Notes: generated from the letters alone by a model not told the origin. A DNA stretch of 64,000 nt from Virgibacillus_F necropolis_A (GCF_044793635.1 NZ_CP084992.1:2604001-2668000), one strand, 5' to 3'. Shown: positions 1 to 8,289, counted from the first letter of the stretch. Numbers and translations: made by a program.

Positions 1-590
1 GTATCGTGTGAGCCTGCCGGAACAGTCGCTGAGAAAAAGTCTGTTTCAAGTTCTGGTGCACTAGCGTAATCAAACTTCTTCATTAATTGACTAGCAGGGA
101 AAAGGTATCCAGATGTAGATGCTTTATCAGGGTATGCCCATACTTTTCCTTCTAAATCTTCAAGGGTCTCGATGCCAGAATCAGATCGAACTAAATATTG
201 TGCTTTATATGTACCTGATCCATGACGGATTGATTTTAAAATTACTTCTACACCGTACTGCTCATTTGCCAAAACATAACCAAATGCTGGAATGAACCCA
301 ACGTGGACTTGGTTAGCACCCATAGCTTCAACTAGTGAAGTGTAGCTTGTCATTACTTGACCTTTAACTTCAATACCCAGCTCTTCTGATAAACGGTCAG
401 CCATTGGTTGGATTGTATCCGCAATAGTATCTGAGTCTTGAGATGGTACAAAGCCAATTACAATTGTCTCTGGTTTTATGCTACCTTCTTTGTTGTCGCC
501 GCCTTTTGCATCTCCCTCATCCGAACCACCACAAGCTGCAAGAACGAAAGCCAAACTTAGTACAAGCAACAGACTATAAATTTTCTTCAT
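1..590 (-). CDS. phnD: phosphate/phosphonate ABC transporter substrate-binding lipoprotein, PhnD family (partial, C-terminus off window)
   Basis: The first 196 codons are visible; the gene runs off the left edge. The start is the ATG at 588-590, behind the strong ribosome site AGGAGGG. The protein opens with a lipoprotein signal peptide ending in a lipobox (LAAC, then GGSDEG), so it should be anchored on the outer face of the membrane. Next comes the family pattern of PhnD-type periplasmic binding proteins: IVIGFVPSQDSDTI, then QVHVGFIPAFGYVLA, YLVRSDSGIETLEDLEGK and GYLFPASQL, ending at VPAGSHD, where this family keeps its conserved H-D pair. Members bind phosphonates, phosphite or phosphate for an ABC importer; which ligand applies cannot be told here. 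The permease and ATPase genes would be expected outside the window. Confidence 0.88.
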   Translation of the reverse strand, partial: MKKIYSLLLVLSLAFVLAACGGSDEGDAKGGDNKEGSIKPETIVIGFVPSQDSDTIADTIQPMADRLSEELGIEVKGQVMTSYTSLVEAMGANQVHVGFIPAFGYVLANEQYGVEVILKSIRHGSGTYKAQYLVRSDSGIETLEDLEGKVWAYPDKASTSGYLFPASQLMKKFDYASAPELETDFFSATVPAGSHD

Positions 591-812
591 CTTGACCCTC
601 CTATTTAATAAAAAAATTATGAATCCTTCTACCTAATTAAATAACAATTTGAACAAAAATGCTAGATAATTTTTCTAATTTTACACTAAATTTATTTATT
701 CTATGACATAATTGAAATGAGTATGTACTATTTTTAGGAGTTAGGAACTACTATATTGGTTTTCAACAGGTATAATAGAGGGAATGAATAACTATTGGTA
801 GGAGGGGATGTT

Positions 813-1715
813 ATGGTGCAGTACGAAGAAGGGTTGTTTTTATATAATGGTAATGCAGGAAGTGATGATTTAGAACAAAAACTTGAACAAACATTACCAA
901 CTATTACAAAAGCAATAAAAAAACTTACTATCATTCAAACAAAAACCATTGATGAAGCAAAAAAGACATGCATCGATTTTGCTGAAAGCGTGGATATTAT
1001 AGTTATTTTAGGTGGCGATGGAACGATACATGCTTGTATAAACAGTATCGCACCATTAGAGAAGAGACCGATCATTGGTATTTTACCAGGTGGAACGAGT
1101 AATGACTTTAGTCGTATGCTAGGAACATCACAAAACCTCAAACAAGCTGCAGAAGGTATCGCACAAGGAGATATTGTTGATATCGACCTTGGCAAGACCA
1201 GAGATAGATATTTTCTTAATTTCTGGGGAATTGGTTTTGTTTCAGAAGCATCTCAAAATATTGATCCAGATCAGAAAAAAAGCTTTGGAGTACTTAGCTA
1301 TTACATGAGTACATTACGAACCGTTAATCAAGCCGAAACGTTTACGTATACAATTAAGACGGATGCCGAAATATACGACGGGGAGGCTGTCCTTATATTG
1401 GTGCTGAATGGACGGTTCATGGGGACTAAGGAGCTCCCGGTAACCACCGCTGACCCTAGTGACGGAAAAATGGATGTGTTAATCATAAAAACCCCAAACC
1501 TTGCTTCCTTCCGTGAATTTCTATCAATGAACAAACCAACAACTGATACGAATCAATTGTCTGAAGTAATTCATTTTCAAGCTAAATCGTTAGAAATTGA
1601 AACTGACCTTGAAAAGGAAGTGGATATGGACGGGGAAGTGAATGGAACAACGCCTGAATCGATTACGATGTTGCATAACCATTTAAAGATGGTCAAAGGT
1701 TCGGAAATTATCTAG
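813..1715 (+). CDS. diacylglycerol/lipid kinase family protein (YegS/BmrU-like)
   Basis: A 300-residue protein of the DagK/YegS/BmrU lipid kinase family, which phosphorylates diacylglycerol or related lipids with ATP at the membrane. The nucleotide-binding signature is clear near residue 70 (VILGGDGTIHACINSI), followed by LPGGTSNDFSRMLG, the second conserved family block, and the C-terminal VDMDGE motif. I start it at the ATG at 813, which sits 5 nt after GGAGGGG; an upstream in-frame TTG at 795 has no suitable ribosome site. It is a single gene, divergent from phnD, with a repeat element downstream. The lipid substrate and the exact paralogue (DgkB or an undefined YegS-like kinase) cannot be settled from sequence. 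Confidence 0.9.
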   Translation: MVQYEEGLFLYNGNAGSDDLEQKLEQTLPTITKAIKKLTIIQTKTIDEAKKTCIDFAESVDIIVILGGDGTIHACINSIAPLEKRPIIGILPGGTSNDFSRMLGTSQNLKQAAEGIAQGDIVDIDLGKTRDRYFLNFWGIGFVSEASQNIDPDQKKSFGVLSYYMSTLRTVNQAETFTYTIKTDAEIYDGEAVLILVLNGRFMGTKELPVTTADPSDGKMDVLIIKTPNLASFREFLSMNKPTTDTNQLSEVIHFQAKSLEIETDLEKEVDMDGEVNGTTPESITMLHNHLKMVKGSEII

Positions 1716-1726
1716 TTTTTTAAGTA

Positions 1727-1877
1727 GGAAAGAAATTATAAAACTTTGGCGTTAATCTGTCTAGCGCAAGCGCCTAAACACTCGAGACATAAGCAGTTCG
1801 CTTCCGTGTGGGAAACCCATCCACATTGCACCGCTCTGCTTATGCTTTTCGTGTCTTTCAAGGCGCTTTCGCTTTTC
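1727..1877 (+). repeat. dispersed palindromic repeat R1
   Basis: An intergenic repeat. It opens GGAAAGAAATTATAAAAC and TCTGTCTAGCGCAAGCGCC, and closes GGCGCTTTCGCTTTTC. The outer arms pair (GCGCAAGCGCC with GGCGCTTTCGC). Inside is a second long stem around CTGCTTATG. Its ends match R2, R5 and R6; its interior differs. Confidence 0.8.
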
Positions 1878-1943
1878 TAAAAAGGAAAGAAAGTATAAAA
1901 TTAACCCCTACTACAGTAAAGGTAACTGTGGTAGTTTCTATGT

Positions 1944-3245
1944 ATGGAGAAAAATATTCTGAAACGAATCTTTTTTGATAACTACAATCATTGGGAAACA
2001 TTCAAGAAGAAACACAGAGAAAAAATCCGCCCAGTCGTTCTGAAGGAGGTAGAAAAATTTCAAGGCTGTGGAGATATGAAAAATGGATTCAAACTCTTTG
2101 TTTGCGAGGGCTGTAACGACGTACATAAAGTAGCATTCCGGTGTAAAGGGCGTTTTTGCACGACCTGTTCTATTGGGGAAAGTGAAGAGTGGAGCCGATT
2201 ATTAACGGAAGACGTTTTACAGGTAAATCATCGGCACATGATTTTTACAATCGATGAAGGGTTACGGGAAATATTTCTTTTACACCGTCATCTTTTGAAA
2301 CCGCTAATGGATGAGGCAGCTAAATTAATTACAAACTTTTTTCAAAAGAAGGCAAAGGTGACACCAGGTATCATTTCCGGATTACACACATTTGGCTCCA
2401 GGGTAAATTTTAATCCCCATGTCCATATGTTGGTAACCATGGGAGGGATAACGAGAAAAGGAAAATGGAAGGACTATGATTATATCCCTTTCCAAATGCT
2501 TCGAAAGCAATGGCAAACGGTGGTATTAAAGTTAATCCGTAGGAACTTAACCAAACAGGAAAAGAGGCGTGTACAACCACGACTGCAAAAGGCTTTTTCC
2601 GAAAATGGGGAAGGCTTCTATGTGCATGCGCCGAAACAGAAGGGGAAAATAAAGGAACAACTTCGTTACATTGGCCGTTATATTCGTCGACCAGCGATTG
2701 GAGTCAATCGGATCGAGGCATATGATGGACAACAGGTGACTTTTAAATACATCGATAAAACAGATGGGAAAGAAAAGCATGAAACGCTGACGGTGGAAGC
2801 CTTTATCAGTCGTTTGATTCGTCATATACCAGATGACCAATTTAAAACAATACGCCACTATGGTATGTATTCAAGAAGAAGTAAACGTCTAAGTAAGAAG
2901 CTATTAAGTAAGTGGCAAGAAGGAAGGCGGCGTTGGATCATAAAAGTGTGGAAAACAATACGCCGTCAAACATGGAGAGAACGTGTTATCGCTGGTGGAC
3001 AAAAAGATCCCCTAATATGCCCGCACTGCAATAATTATTATGTGTATCAGGGAGAGGTCTGTCTTGAGAATGGACAATTAGAAATAAAAGTAGCTTTAAC
3101 CAAGGAAGCAAGAAAGTACTTAGAAAGGGTGATAGCTTATTACACACCAATCCAAAAACCGCAAAAAAGGGAAAAAGAAAAAGGGGAACGACCACTTAGC
3201 GAAAAAGAAAACGAAAATCAACTTTGTTTGTTTAACGTGTCATGA
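1944..3245 (+). CDS. IS91-family Y2 HUH transposase
   Basis: A 433-residue rolling-circle transposase. The N-terminal zinc-binding part shows CEGC near residue 54 and CKGRFCTTC near 67-75. The HUH metal motif is NPHVHMLVTMGG (His159, His161). The paired catalytic tyrosines are in YIGRYIRRP (Tyr242 and Tyr246), the YxxxY arrangement of the IS91 group. Such enzymes nick one strand at the origin end and move single-stranded DNA without target duplication. A further zinc pair (CPHC) lies near residue 350. No good ribosome site precedes the ATG at 1944, suggesting weak expression. The protein is identical to the one at 6318. An overlapping +1-frame zinc-ribbon reading frame begins inside its 3' end. 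Confidence 0.93.
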   Translation: MEKNILKRIFFDNYNHWETFKKKHREKIRPVVLKEVEKFQGCGDMKNGFKLFVCEGCNDVHKVAFRCKGRFCTTCSIGESEEWSRLLTEDVLQVNHRHMIFTIDEGLREIFLLHRHLLKPLMDEAAKLITNFFQKKAKVTPGIISGLHTFGSRVNFNPHVHMLVTMGGITRKGKWKDYDYIPFQMLRKQWQTVVLKLIRRNLTKQEKRRVQPRLQKAFSENGEGFYVHAPKQKGKIKEQLRYIGRYIRRPAIGVNRIEAYDGQQVTFKYIDKTDGKEKHETLTVEAFISRLIRHIPDDQFKTIRHYGMYSRRSKRLSKKLLSKWQEGRRRWIIKVWKTIRRQTWRERVIAGGQKDPLICPHCNNYYVYQGEVCLENGQLEIKVALTKEARKYLERVIAYYTPIQKPQKREKEKGERPLSEKENENQLCLFNVS

Positions 3246-3411
3246 GGAAGAAAAAATACCTTATGATGTAGTTAGAGATTTTGATTTGATGGATGGCGGT
3301 GATCCAACGGATCCGCCTCAGTTTAGATGCGAACATTGTGGTGGAGAAATGTATCCAGAGTATTACAAGGGAATACATGGCCAGGAATACAAACTAACGG
3401 ATGTTCTCTAG
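3196..3411 (+). other. overlapping +1-frame zinc-ribbon reading frame in IS91-like copy 1
   Basis: In the +1 frame relative to the transposase, an open frame (open from 3136) ends at the stop at 3409. From about 3196 it reads LAKKKTKINFVCLTCHEE, then DLMDGGDPTDPPQFRCEHC, GGEMYPEYYKGIHGQEYKLT. Two Cys pairs (CLTC and CEHC) make a typical zinc ribbon, and the text downstream of the transposase stop looks like real protein. There is no ATG until the internal one in DLMDGG. It could be expressed by frameshifting at the A-rich stretch (GAAAAAGAAAAAGGGG), from a weak start, or be the relic of a separate small gene. It ends just before the terminator. Confidence 0.45.
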
Positions 3412-3422
3412 CACAGAAAAGG

Positions 3423-3448
3423 ACCGGGCGGTCTATGCCCGGTTTTTC
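3423..3448 (+). terminator. hairpin terminator / right-end hairpin of IS91-like copy 1
   Basis: ACCGGGC and GCCCGGT form a 7-bp GC-rich stem with a 7-nt loop, followed by TTTTT. It ends the zinc-ribbon frame and lies 4-5 nt from the element's right boundary, so it may double as the transposition origin hairpin. Confidence 0.8.
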
Positions 3449-3516
3449 TTATATATATGGAACTTTTGCTCGCCTGCTTCGTAAATATAGTATTCAATAA
3501 AAAATAGGTGATATAG

Positions 3517-4212
3517 ATGATGACATTGGAAGTCAATAATGTACGTGTTGATATTGGAGAAAACAGGCTGCTAGATGACATTTCGTTTTATATAGCGCCT
3601 GGTACTATTACAGCTTTAGTAGGACATAACGGTGCAGGTAAATCTACGTTAATGAAAACCATTCTAGGGATTATGGATAAATCCTCTGGCCAAATAGTTA
3701 TTAATGAAAAATTTGATTTAAATGAAAATTTTTTAGCATGTAAACAAAGCATATCCTACCTACCTGAAGAGCCGTTGCTATTAACGGAATTAACTGTTAT
3801 GCAGCACTTTCAGCTTTATGGAATGAGTTATGGAATTGCCGAGAAGGATTTATTAAAACGTGTGGATCATTATGTTCGAAACTTTGAATTAAATGATAAG
3901 TTGAACGAATATCCGGAATCCTTATCTAAAGGGATGAGGCAAAAGGTGCAAACAATTTGCGCATTGATTCCTGATACACCAATTATGTTAATAGATGAGC
4001 CATACATGGGGTTAGATGTCTATGCTGTTGATTACTTTGAAGAAGTTATGAAGGAAAAAGCAAAAAATGGGACAAGTATTTTGCTGACCACACACCAATT
4101 GGATCGAGTAAAGCATTTCGCGGATGAATATATCATGCTTCAACGAGGAGCAATGCTGAGCAAAGGGCCAATTGCTGACTTTCAAACCATTCAAAGGAGA
4201 TCGAAGGAATGA
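3517..4212 (+). CDS. ABC transporter ATP-binding protein (EcsA-like)
   Basis: A 231-residue ABC ATPase. Walker A is GHNGAGKST (about residues 36-44), the signature is LSKGMRQKVQ, Walker B is MLIDEPYMGLD and the H-loop is LTTHQLD. Two adjacent ATGs (3517, 3520) follow a GGTGAT ribosome site. The stop overlaps the permease start (ATGA), and the permease overlaps the MarR gene in the same way, so all three form one translationally coupled operon. The order ATPase then large single permease resembles EcsAB of Bacillus, a transporter affecting membrane protease activity and secretion. The substrate is unknown, and it could instead be a drug or bacteriocin exporter, as the MarR partner suggests. 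Confidence 0.85.
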   Translation: MMTLEVNNVRVDIGENRLLDDISFYIAPGTITALVGHNGAGKSTLMKTILGIMDKSSGQIVINEKFDLNENFLACKQSISYLPEEPLLLTELTVMQHFQLYGMSYGIAEKDLLKRVDHYVRNFELNDKLNEYPESLSKGMRQKVQTICALIPDTPIMLIDEPYMGLDVYAVDYFEEVMKEKAKNGTSILLTTHQLDRVKHFADEYIMLQRGAMLSKGPIADFQTIQRRSKE

Positions 4213-5606
4213 GGATGAATCCTACTTTGATCCGTGCTTTTCTATTTATTAAAAGAAATCGAATCCGTAAAAAAAGCGACTTCTATATGATGGCTATTCG
4301 GGTAATGGTAGATCCGGTTATTGCAATTTATTTAGTTCTTATGGGTGGATATGTTATTGCGAGTCTTTTCATTATGGGAGACATTATACAAGCTAACCAT
4401 GATAATTTTATGCTGGCCGAAGAACAGGCAATTCTCCGTTATTGGGTAGTGGTAACTATTTTACCTATACGTTATGTGACGCGATCATTACGTGATCCTG
4501 GGATTACATTTTCTAGCTCCGAGGATCAACTTAGCATTTTACCTTTCTCAAAAAAGAAAATTTGGGCGTTATGCGTAGTTGAGAAATGGATTAAGCTGAT
4601 TCTTTTTTATCTAGTTGCAGGAACTCTCGTTACGGTTATAACACCAATTTCAGGTTCGGTTGTTGTCGCTTATATTTTATTGTTTGCAGCAATGGATATT
4701 ATCATGACAGTGCCACAATGGAGGTTATTTCAATCTAAACTTGTGACAAAGCTGTATTGGATTACCAGTATTATCGTACTAAATATTATTGCATTTTTCT
4801 CAAGTTATTTTATTGTTAGCTTAGCTTTAATAGGAATAATCCTGATCATTAATATGAAATCGTTTGGTTCCATTTTCCATGCTGTTCATTGGGGAAAGGT
4901 AATGGAAGTAAATGATTTTAAAATATGGAATATGCCAATAATCAGCAAGGCATCGGAAACCAAATTTAAACGGCAGAGAAAATATAGTGCTTTCAGAAAT
5001 TCAACTAGCCAGAAGAAGCCTTTTACATACACTACGAAAGCAATCCACCATCGAATTTGGAGAGTATATTTAGGCAAGAACCTTAGTCTGGTACTTCAGA
5101 CAGTTGGGGTTTTACTTATAATGCTTGTGGCGGTAGTATTTATTTCCGACATTGCCTTTTATATTGCGATTACAGTTACAATCTATGTCTATGCAACTAT
5201 AGCTGCTATTCTTTTTAGTGATCGCTTTCAATCAGATATTCTTCATGTCTTACCATGGGATTTAAAAAGCTATAAGCAGTCATATTTTAAATGGGTAATA
5301 ATTGGTAGTATACCGCTTCTCATCCGTATTATTAGTCATCTTGTTCTGAATGCCTCGATATGGGCACCAGTACAGTTGATCTTCTATGTTAGTACGTTCT
5401 TGTTTGTTTATCAGATAAAAATAGATAAGACAATAGCATTATTATCAAAACAATCGAGTTATAACAATAAAATGGGCCTTGGATATTTGTTTCTAATCCT
5501 TGTTGCAGTCAGTGGTTTATACCCACTTGTATCGCTTGGTTTTATCATTGTAATTGGAATAATGTTCTATGATAGACAACAAATAAAAGGGGTGAAGTCT
5601 GAATGA
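4209..5606 (+). CDS. ABC transporter permease, EcsB-like membrane protein
   Basis: A 465-residue polytopic membrane protein with hydrophobic segments in the N-terminal half (from IYLVLMGGYVIASLFIMG) and again near the C-terminus, separated by a basic cytoplasmic stretch (FKRQRKYSAFRNSTSQKK). That bipartite layout and the size fit EcsB-type permeases. The ATG at 4209 overlaps the ATPase stop and is preceded by AAAGGAG; the 3' end overlaps the MarR start. It should form the membrane part of the transporter energised by the upstream ATPase. No direct substrate clue is visible. The family assignment is by overall character and partner gene, with no single diagnostic motif. Confidence 0.75.
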   Translation: MRMNPTLIRAFLFIKRNRIRKKSDFYMMAIRVMVDPVIAIYLVLMGGYVIASLFIMGDIIQANHDNFMLAEEQAILRYWVVVTILPIRYVTRSLRDPGITFSSSEDQLSILPFSKKKIWALCVVEKWIKLILFYLVAGTLVTVITPISGSVVVAYILLFAAMDIIMTVPQWRLFQSKLVTKLYWITSIIVLNIIAFFSSYFIVSLALIGIILIINMKSFGSIFHAVHWGKVMEVNDFKIWNMPIISKASETKFKRQRKYSAFRNSTSQKKPFTYTTKAIHHRIWRVYLGKNLSLVLQTVGVLLIMLVAVVFISDIAFYIAITVTIYVYATIAAILFSDRFQSDILHVLPWDLKSYKQSYFKWVIIGSIPLLIRIISHLVLNASIWAPVQLIFYVSTFLFVYQIKIDKTIALLSKQSSYNNKMGLGYLFLILVAVSGLYPLVSLGFIIVIGIMFYDRQQIKGVKSE

Positions 5607-6061
5607 GTAAAGAGAAAAGCTCATTTTCATTAAAAAAAGAAGACCCATCATTGAAGTTATTTGTCGTGTTATCCAAGACATATCGCGCCATGATGAATGA
5701 AGCCGCTATTGATATGCGTTCAAAAGGCTTAAACCTAACTGAATTTGCTGTATTAGAACTGTTATACCATCGTGGCGAACAACCGTTAAAAAAAATTGGC
5801 GAAAAAATTCTTCTTACAAGTGGCAGTATTACATATGTAATCGATAAACTAGAAAAGAAAAACTATATATACCGTAAACACAGTCCGCATGATGGTCGTG
5901 TGACTTTTGCATACATTTCTGATAAAGGTATTACGTTATTAGATAGTATTTTCCCAGATCATTGGCGAAAAATTGAAGAAATACTGGAAGGATTAAATAA
6001 AGATGAAAAGACTCAAGCCATTAATCTTTTGAAAAAACTAGGAACATCGATAAAGAGTTAA
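5603..6061 (+). CDS. MarR-family transcriptional regulator
   Basis: A 152-residue winged-helix regulator: NLTEFAVLELLYHRGEQPLKKIGEKI (recognition region), then LTSGSITYVIDKLEKKNYI and the wing SPHDGRVTFAYISDKG, all diagnostic of MarR. The final position in the transporter operon (ATGA overlap with the permease) suggests it is a local regulator of the pump; whether it represses and which ligand it senses are inferences. A strong terminator follows immediately. The whole operon lies between the two identical IS91-like copies. Confidence 0.9.
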   Translation: MSKEKSSFSLKKEDPSLKLFVVLSKTYRAMMNEAAIDMRSKGLNLTEFAVLELLYHRGEQPLKKIGEKILLTSGSITYVIDKLEKKNYIYRKHSPHDGRVTFAYISDKGITLLDSIFPDHWRKIEEILEGLNKDEKTQAINLLKKLGTSIKS

Positions 6062-6068
6062 ACAAAAG

Positions 6069-6104
6069 GCAAAACACGTTTTTGAAGACGTGTTTTGCTT
6101 TTTT
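6069..6104 (+). terminator. Rho-independent terminator after the ABC-MarR operon
   Basis: GCAAAACACGT pairs perfectly with ACGTGTTTTGC (11 bp), followed by TTTTTT, starting 8 nt after the marR stop. Confidence 0.9.
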
Positions 6105-6113
6105 GATATGCAA

Positions 6114-6252
6114 GGAAAGTATAAACGAAAGCCACGTCCAGCTCCAGCGCCTAGCCCCTCGAGGTTTTAAGTCAAATCTCTTTGTGATAAAAAACATCAC
6201 TAAGAGATTCGTCTTAAACTTGTCGGGGCTGACCAAGGCGCTTGCGTTTTCT
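6114..6252 (+). repeat. dispersed palindromic repeat R2
   Basis: Begins GGAAAGTATAAACGAAAG, then CCAGCTCCAGCGCCTAGCCC, and ends GGCGCTTGCGTTTTC. The interior hairpin (AATCTCTT-GTGAT pairing with ATCAC-AAGAGATT) is almost identical to that of R6 at 44542. The arms AGCGCC and GGCGCT close the structure. Confidence 0.85.
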
Positions 6253-6317
6253 TAAAAGGAAAGAAAGTATAAAATTAACCCCTACTACAGTAAAGGTAAC
6301 TGTGGTAGTTTCTATGT

Positions 6318-7619
6318 ATGGAGAAAAATATTCTGAAACGAATCTTTTTTGATAACTACAATCATTGGGAAACATTCAAGAAGAAACACAGAGAAAAAAT
6401 CCGCCCAGTCGTTCTGAAGGAGGTAGAAAAATTTCAAGGCTGTGGAGATATGAAAAATGGATTCAAACTCTTTGTTTGCGAGGGCTGTAACGACGTACAT
6501 AAAGTAGCATTCCGGTGTAAAGGGCGTTTTTGCACGACCTGTTCTATTGGGGAAAGTGAAGAGTGGAGCCGATTATTAACGGAAGACGTTTTACAGGTAA
6601 ATCATCGGCACATGATTTTTACAATCGATGAAGGGTTACGGGAAATATTTCTTTTACACCGTCATCTTTTGAAACCGCTAATGGATGAGGCAGCTAAATT
6701 AATTACAAACTTTTTTCAAAAGAAGGCAAAGGTGACACCAGGTATCATTTCCGGATTACACACATTTGGCTCCAGGGTAAATTTTAATCCCCATGTCCAT
6801 ATGTTGGTAACCATGGGAGGGATAACGAGAAAAGGAAAATGGAAGGACTATGATTATATCCCTTTCCAAATGCTTCGAAAGCAATGGCAAACGGTGGTAT
6901 TAAAGTTAATCCGTAGGAACTTAACCAAACAGGAAAAGAGGCGTGTACAACCACGACTGCAAAAGGCTTTTTCCGAAAATGGGGAAGGCTTCTATGTGCA
7001 TGCGCCGAAACAGAAGGGGAAAATAAAGGAACAACTTCGTTACATTGGCCGTTATATTCGTCGACCAGCGATTGGAGTCAATCGGATCGAGGCATATGAT
7101 GGACAACAGGTGACTTTTAAATACATCGATAAAACAGATGGGAAAGAAAAGCATGAAACGCTGACGGTGGAAGCCTTTATCAGTCGTTTGATTCGTCATA
7201 TACCAGATGACCAATTTAAAACAATACGCCACTATGGTATGTATTCAAGAAGAAGTAAACGTCTAAGTAAGAAGCTATTAAGTAAGTGGCAAGAAGGAAG
7301 GCGGCGTTGGATCATAAAAGTGTGGAAAACAATACGCCGTCAAACATGGAGAGAACGTGTTATCGCTGGTGGACAAAAAGATCCCCTAATATGCCCGCAC
7401 TGCAATAATTATTATGTGTATCAGGGAGAGGTCTGTCTTGAGAATGGACAATTAGAAATAAAAGTAGCTTTAACCAAGGAAGCAAGAAAGTACTTAGAAA
7501 GGGTGATAGCTTATTACACACCAATCCAAAAACCGCAAAAAAGGGAAAAAGAAAAAGGGGAACGACCACTTAGCGAAAAAGAAAACGAAAATCAACTTTG
7601 TTTGTTTAACGTGTCATGA
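6318..7619 (+). CDS. IS91-family Y2 HUH transposase (identical second copy)
   Basis: The 433-residue product is identical to that at 1944-3245, with intact HUH (His159, His161) and YxxxY (Tyr242, Tyr246) motifs and the same zinc-binding N-terminus. Identity and intact catalytic residues imply recent activity. It lies downstream of the ABC-MarR operon, completing a pair of direct copies around it. Confidence 0.93.
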   Translation: MEKNILKRIFFDNYNHWETFKKKHREKIRPVVLKEVEKFQGCGDMKNGFKLFVCEGCNDVHKVAFRCKGRFCTTCSIGESEEWSRLLTEDVLQVNHRHMIFTIDEGLREIFLLHRHLLKPLMDEAAKLITNFFQKKAKVTPGIISGLHTFGSRVNFNPHVHMLVTMGGITRKGKWKDYDYIPFQMLRKQWQTVVLKLIRRNLTKQEKRRVQPRLQKAFSENGEGFYVHAPKQKGKIKEQLRYIGRYIRRPAIGVNRIEAYDGQQVTFKYIDKTDGKEKHETLTVEAFISRLIRHIPDDQFKTIRHYGMYSRRSKRLSKKLLSKWQEGRRRWIIKVWKTIRRQTWRERVIAGGQKDPLICPHCNNYYVYQGEVCLENGQLEIKVALTKEARKYLERVIAYYTPIQKPQKREKEKGERPLSEKENENQLCLFNVS

Positions 7620-7785
7620 GGAAGAAAAAATACCTTATGATGTAGTTAGAGATTTTGATTTGATGGATGGCGGTGATCCAACGGATCCGCCTCAGTTTAG
7701 ATGCGAACATTGTGGTGGAGAAATGTATCCAGAGTATTACAAGGGAATACATGGCCAGGAATACAAACTAACGGATGTTCTCTAG
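7570..7785 (+). other. overlapping +1-frame zinc-ribbon reading frame in IS91-like copy 2
   Basis: Same frame as in copy 1: CLTCHEE and CEHCGGEMYPE zinc-ribbon Cys pairs, ending at the stop 7783-7785. It lacks a standard start codon at its 5' end and overlaps the transposase 3' end in the +1 frame. Its preservation in both copies only shows that the copies are recent; it is not independent evidence of function. Confidence 0.4.
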
Positions 7786-7796
7786 CACAGAAAAGG

Positions 7797-7822
7797 ACCG
7801 GGCGGTCTATGCCCGGTTTTTC
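7797..7822 (+). terminator. hairpin terminator / right-end hairpin of IS91-like copy 2
   Basis: Same ACCGGGC/GCCCGGT stem and T-run as in copy 1, 4 nt from the right boundary of the element. Confidence 0.8.
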
Positions 7823-7872
7823 TTATTTGTAATCATTTTGTAATAAATTTTTAATAAATGCGTTTAAGTAAC

Positions 7873-7900
7873 TTGAATAAGGGAATAAATTTTATACATT
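7873..7900 (+). promoter_or_regulatory. putative SigA promoter of the glutaredoxin-like gene
   Basis: TTGAAT, 16-nt spacer, TACATT; lies 24 nt before the start codon, just right of the IS91-like element. Confidence 0.45.
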
Positions 7901-7923
7901 AATTATTTGGGGAGGCGACATCA

Positions 7924-8163
7924 ATGACTAGACATAACGTAATTATCTACACGAGCGATAATAGTCCTGATTGTGAAAAGTTAGTAGGAAAAATGAATAA
8001 ATGGGGAGTAGATTATATAGTCAAAAATGTATCTAATAATAGTAATTACTTAAAAGAACTGCAAAGTAGAGGGGTATTCGGAACACCTGCAACATTTGTT
8101 GATGATGAACCAATATTAGGGATTCAAGAAAGCAAATTGAGGTATGTATTAAGTCTTGTCTGA
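7924..8163 (+). CDS. glutaredoxin-like small protein with an altered active site
   Basis: A 79-residue protein of thioredoxin/glutaredoxin fold: a beta strand (NVIIYTS), the active-site region, and the cis-proline segment GTPATFVDDEPILG. In normal dithiol glutaredoxins the active site is CPxC; here it reads DNSPDCEK, so the first cysteine is replaced by serine while the second is kept. That would abolish the usual nucleophile and leave a single thiol, so classical disulfide reductase activity is unlikely unless Cys18 acts alone. The start ATG follows GGGGAGG at good distance. It stands alone, with its own likely promoter. A role in sulfur or metal handling is possible but not shown. Confidence 0.75.
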   Translation: MTRHNVIIYTSDNSPDCEKLVGKMNKWGVDYIVKNVSNNSNYLKELQSRGVFGTPATFVDDEPILGIQESKLRYVLSLV

Positions 8164-8289
8164 TAGTCAGGAGTTTGATTTCAGGAGTTATTATGAAGGA
8201 TAGTGAAAAGGGGATTTCAGTACGTTGACACAACATTTTCTAATTTGCATATTCTAGATATAAACAGATGTAAAAGAGGTGTGTGTCAA

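Larger units (their letters stand above)
1880..3452 (+). mobile_element. IS91-like insertion element, copy 1
   Basis: The segment matches 6254-7826 at a constant offset of 4374, and both copies encode the same 433-residue transposase, so one is a recent copy of the other. The flanks diverge at 1879/6253 and 3453/7827. There is no terminal inverted repeat. The left end begins directly after dispersed repeat R1, and the right end lies just beyond a GC-rich hairpin plus T-run, the layout expected of the origin end in IS91-type rolling-circle elements. Its first bases, GGAAAGAAAGTATAAAATT, are also the first bases of repeat R6. Confidence 0.85.
6254..7826 (+). mobile_element. IS91-like insertion element, copy 2
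   Basis: Second copy of the element at 1880-3452, same orientation. As in copy 1, its left end directly abuts the 3' end of a dispersed repeat (R2). The right flank is unrelated to that of copy 1, so this is a true second insertion and not a duplication of a larger segment on the right side. Confidence 0.85.
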
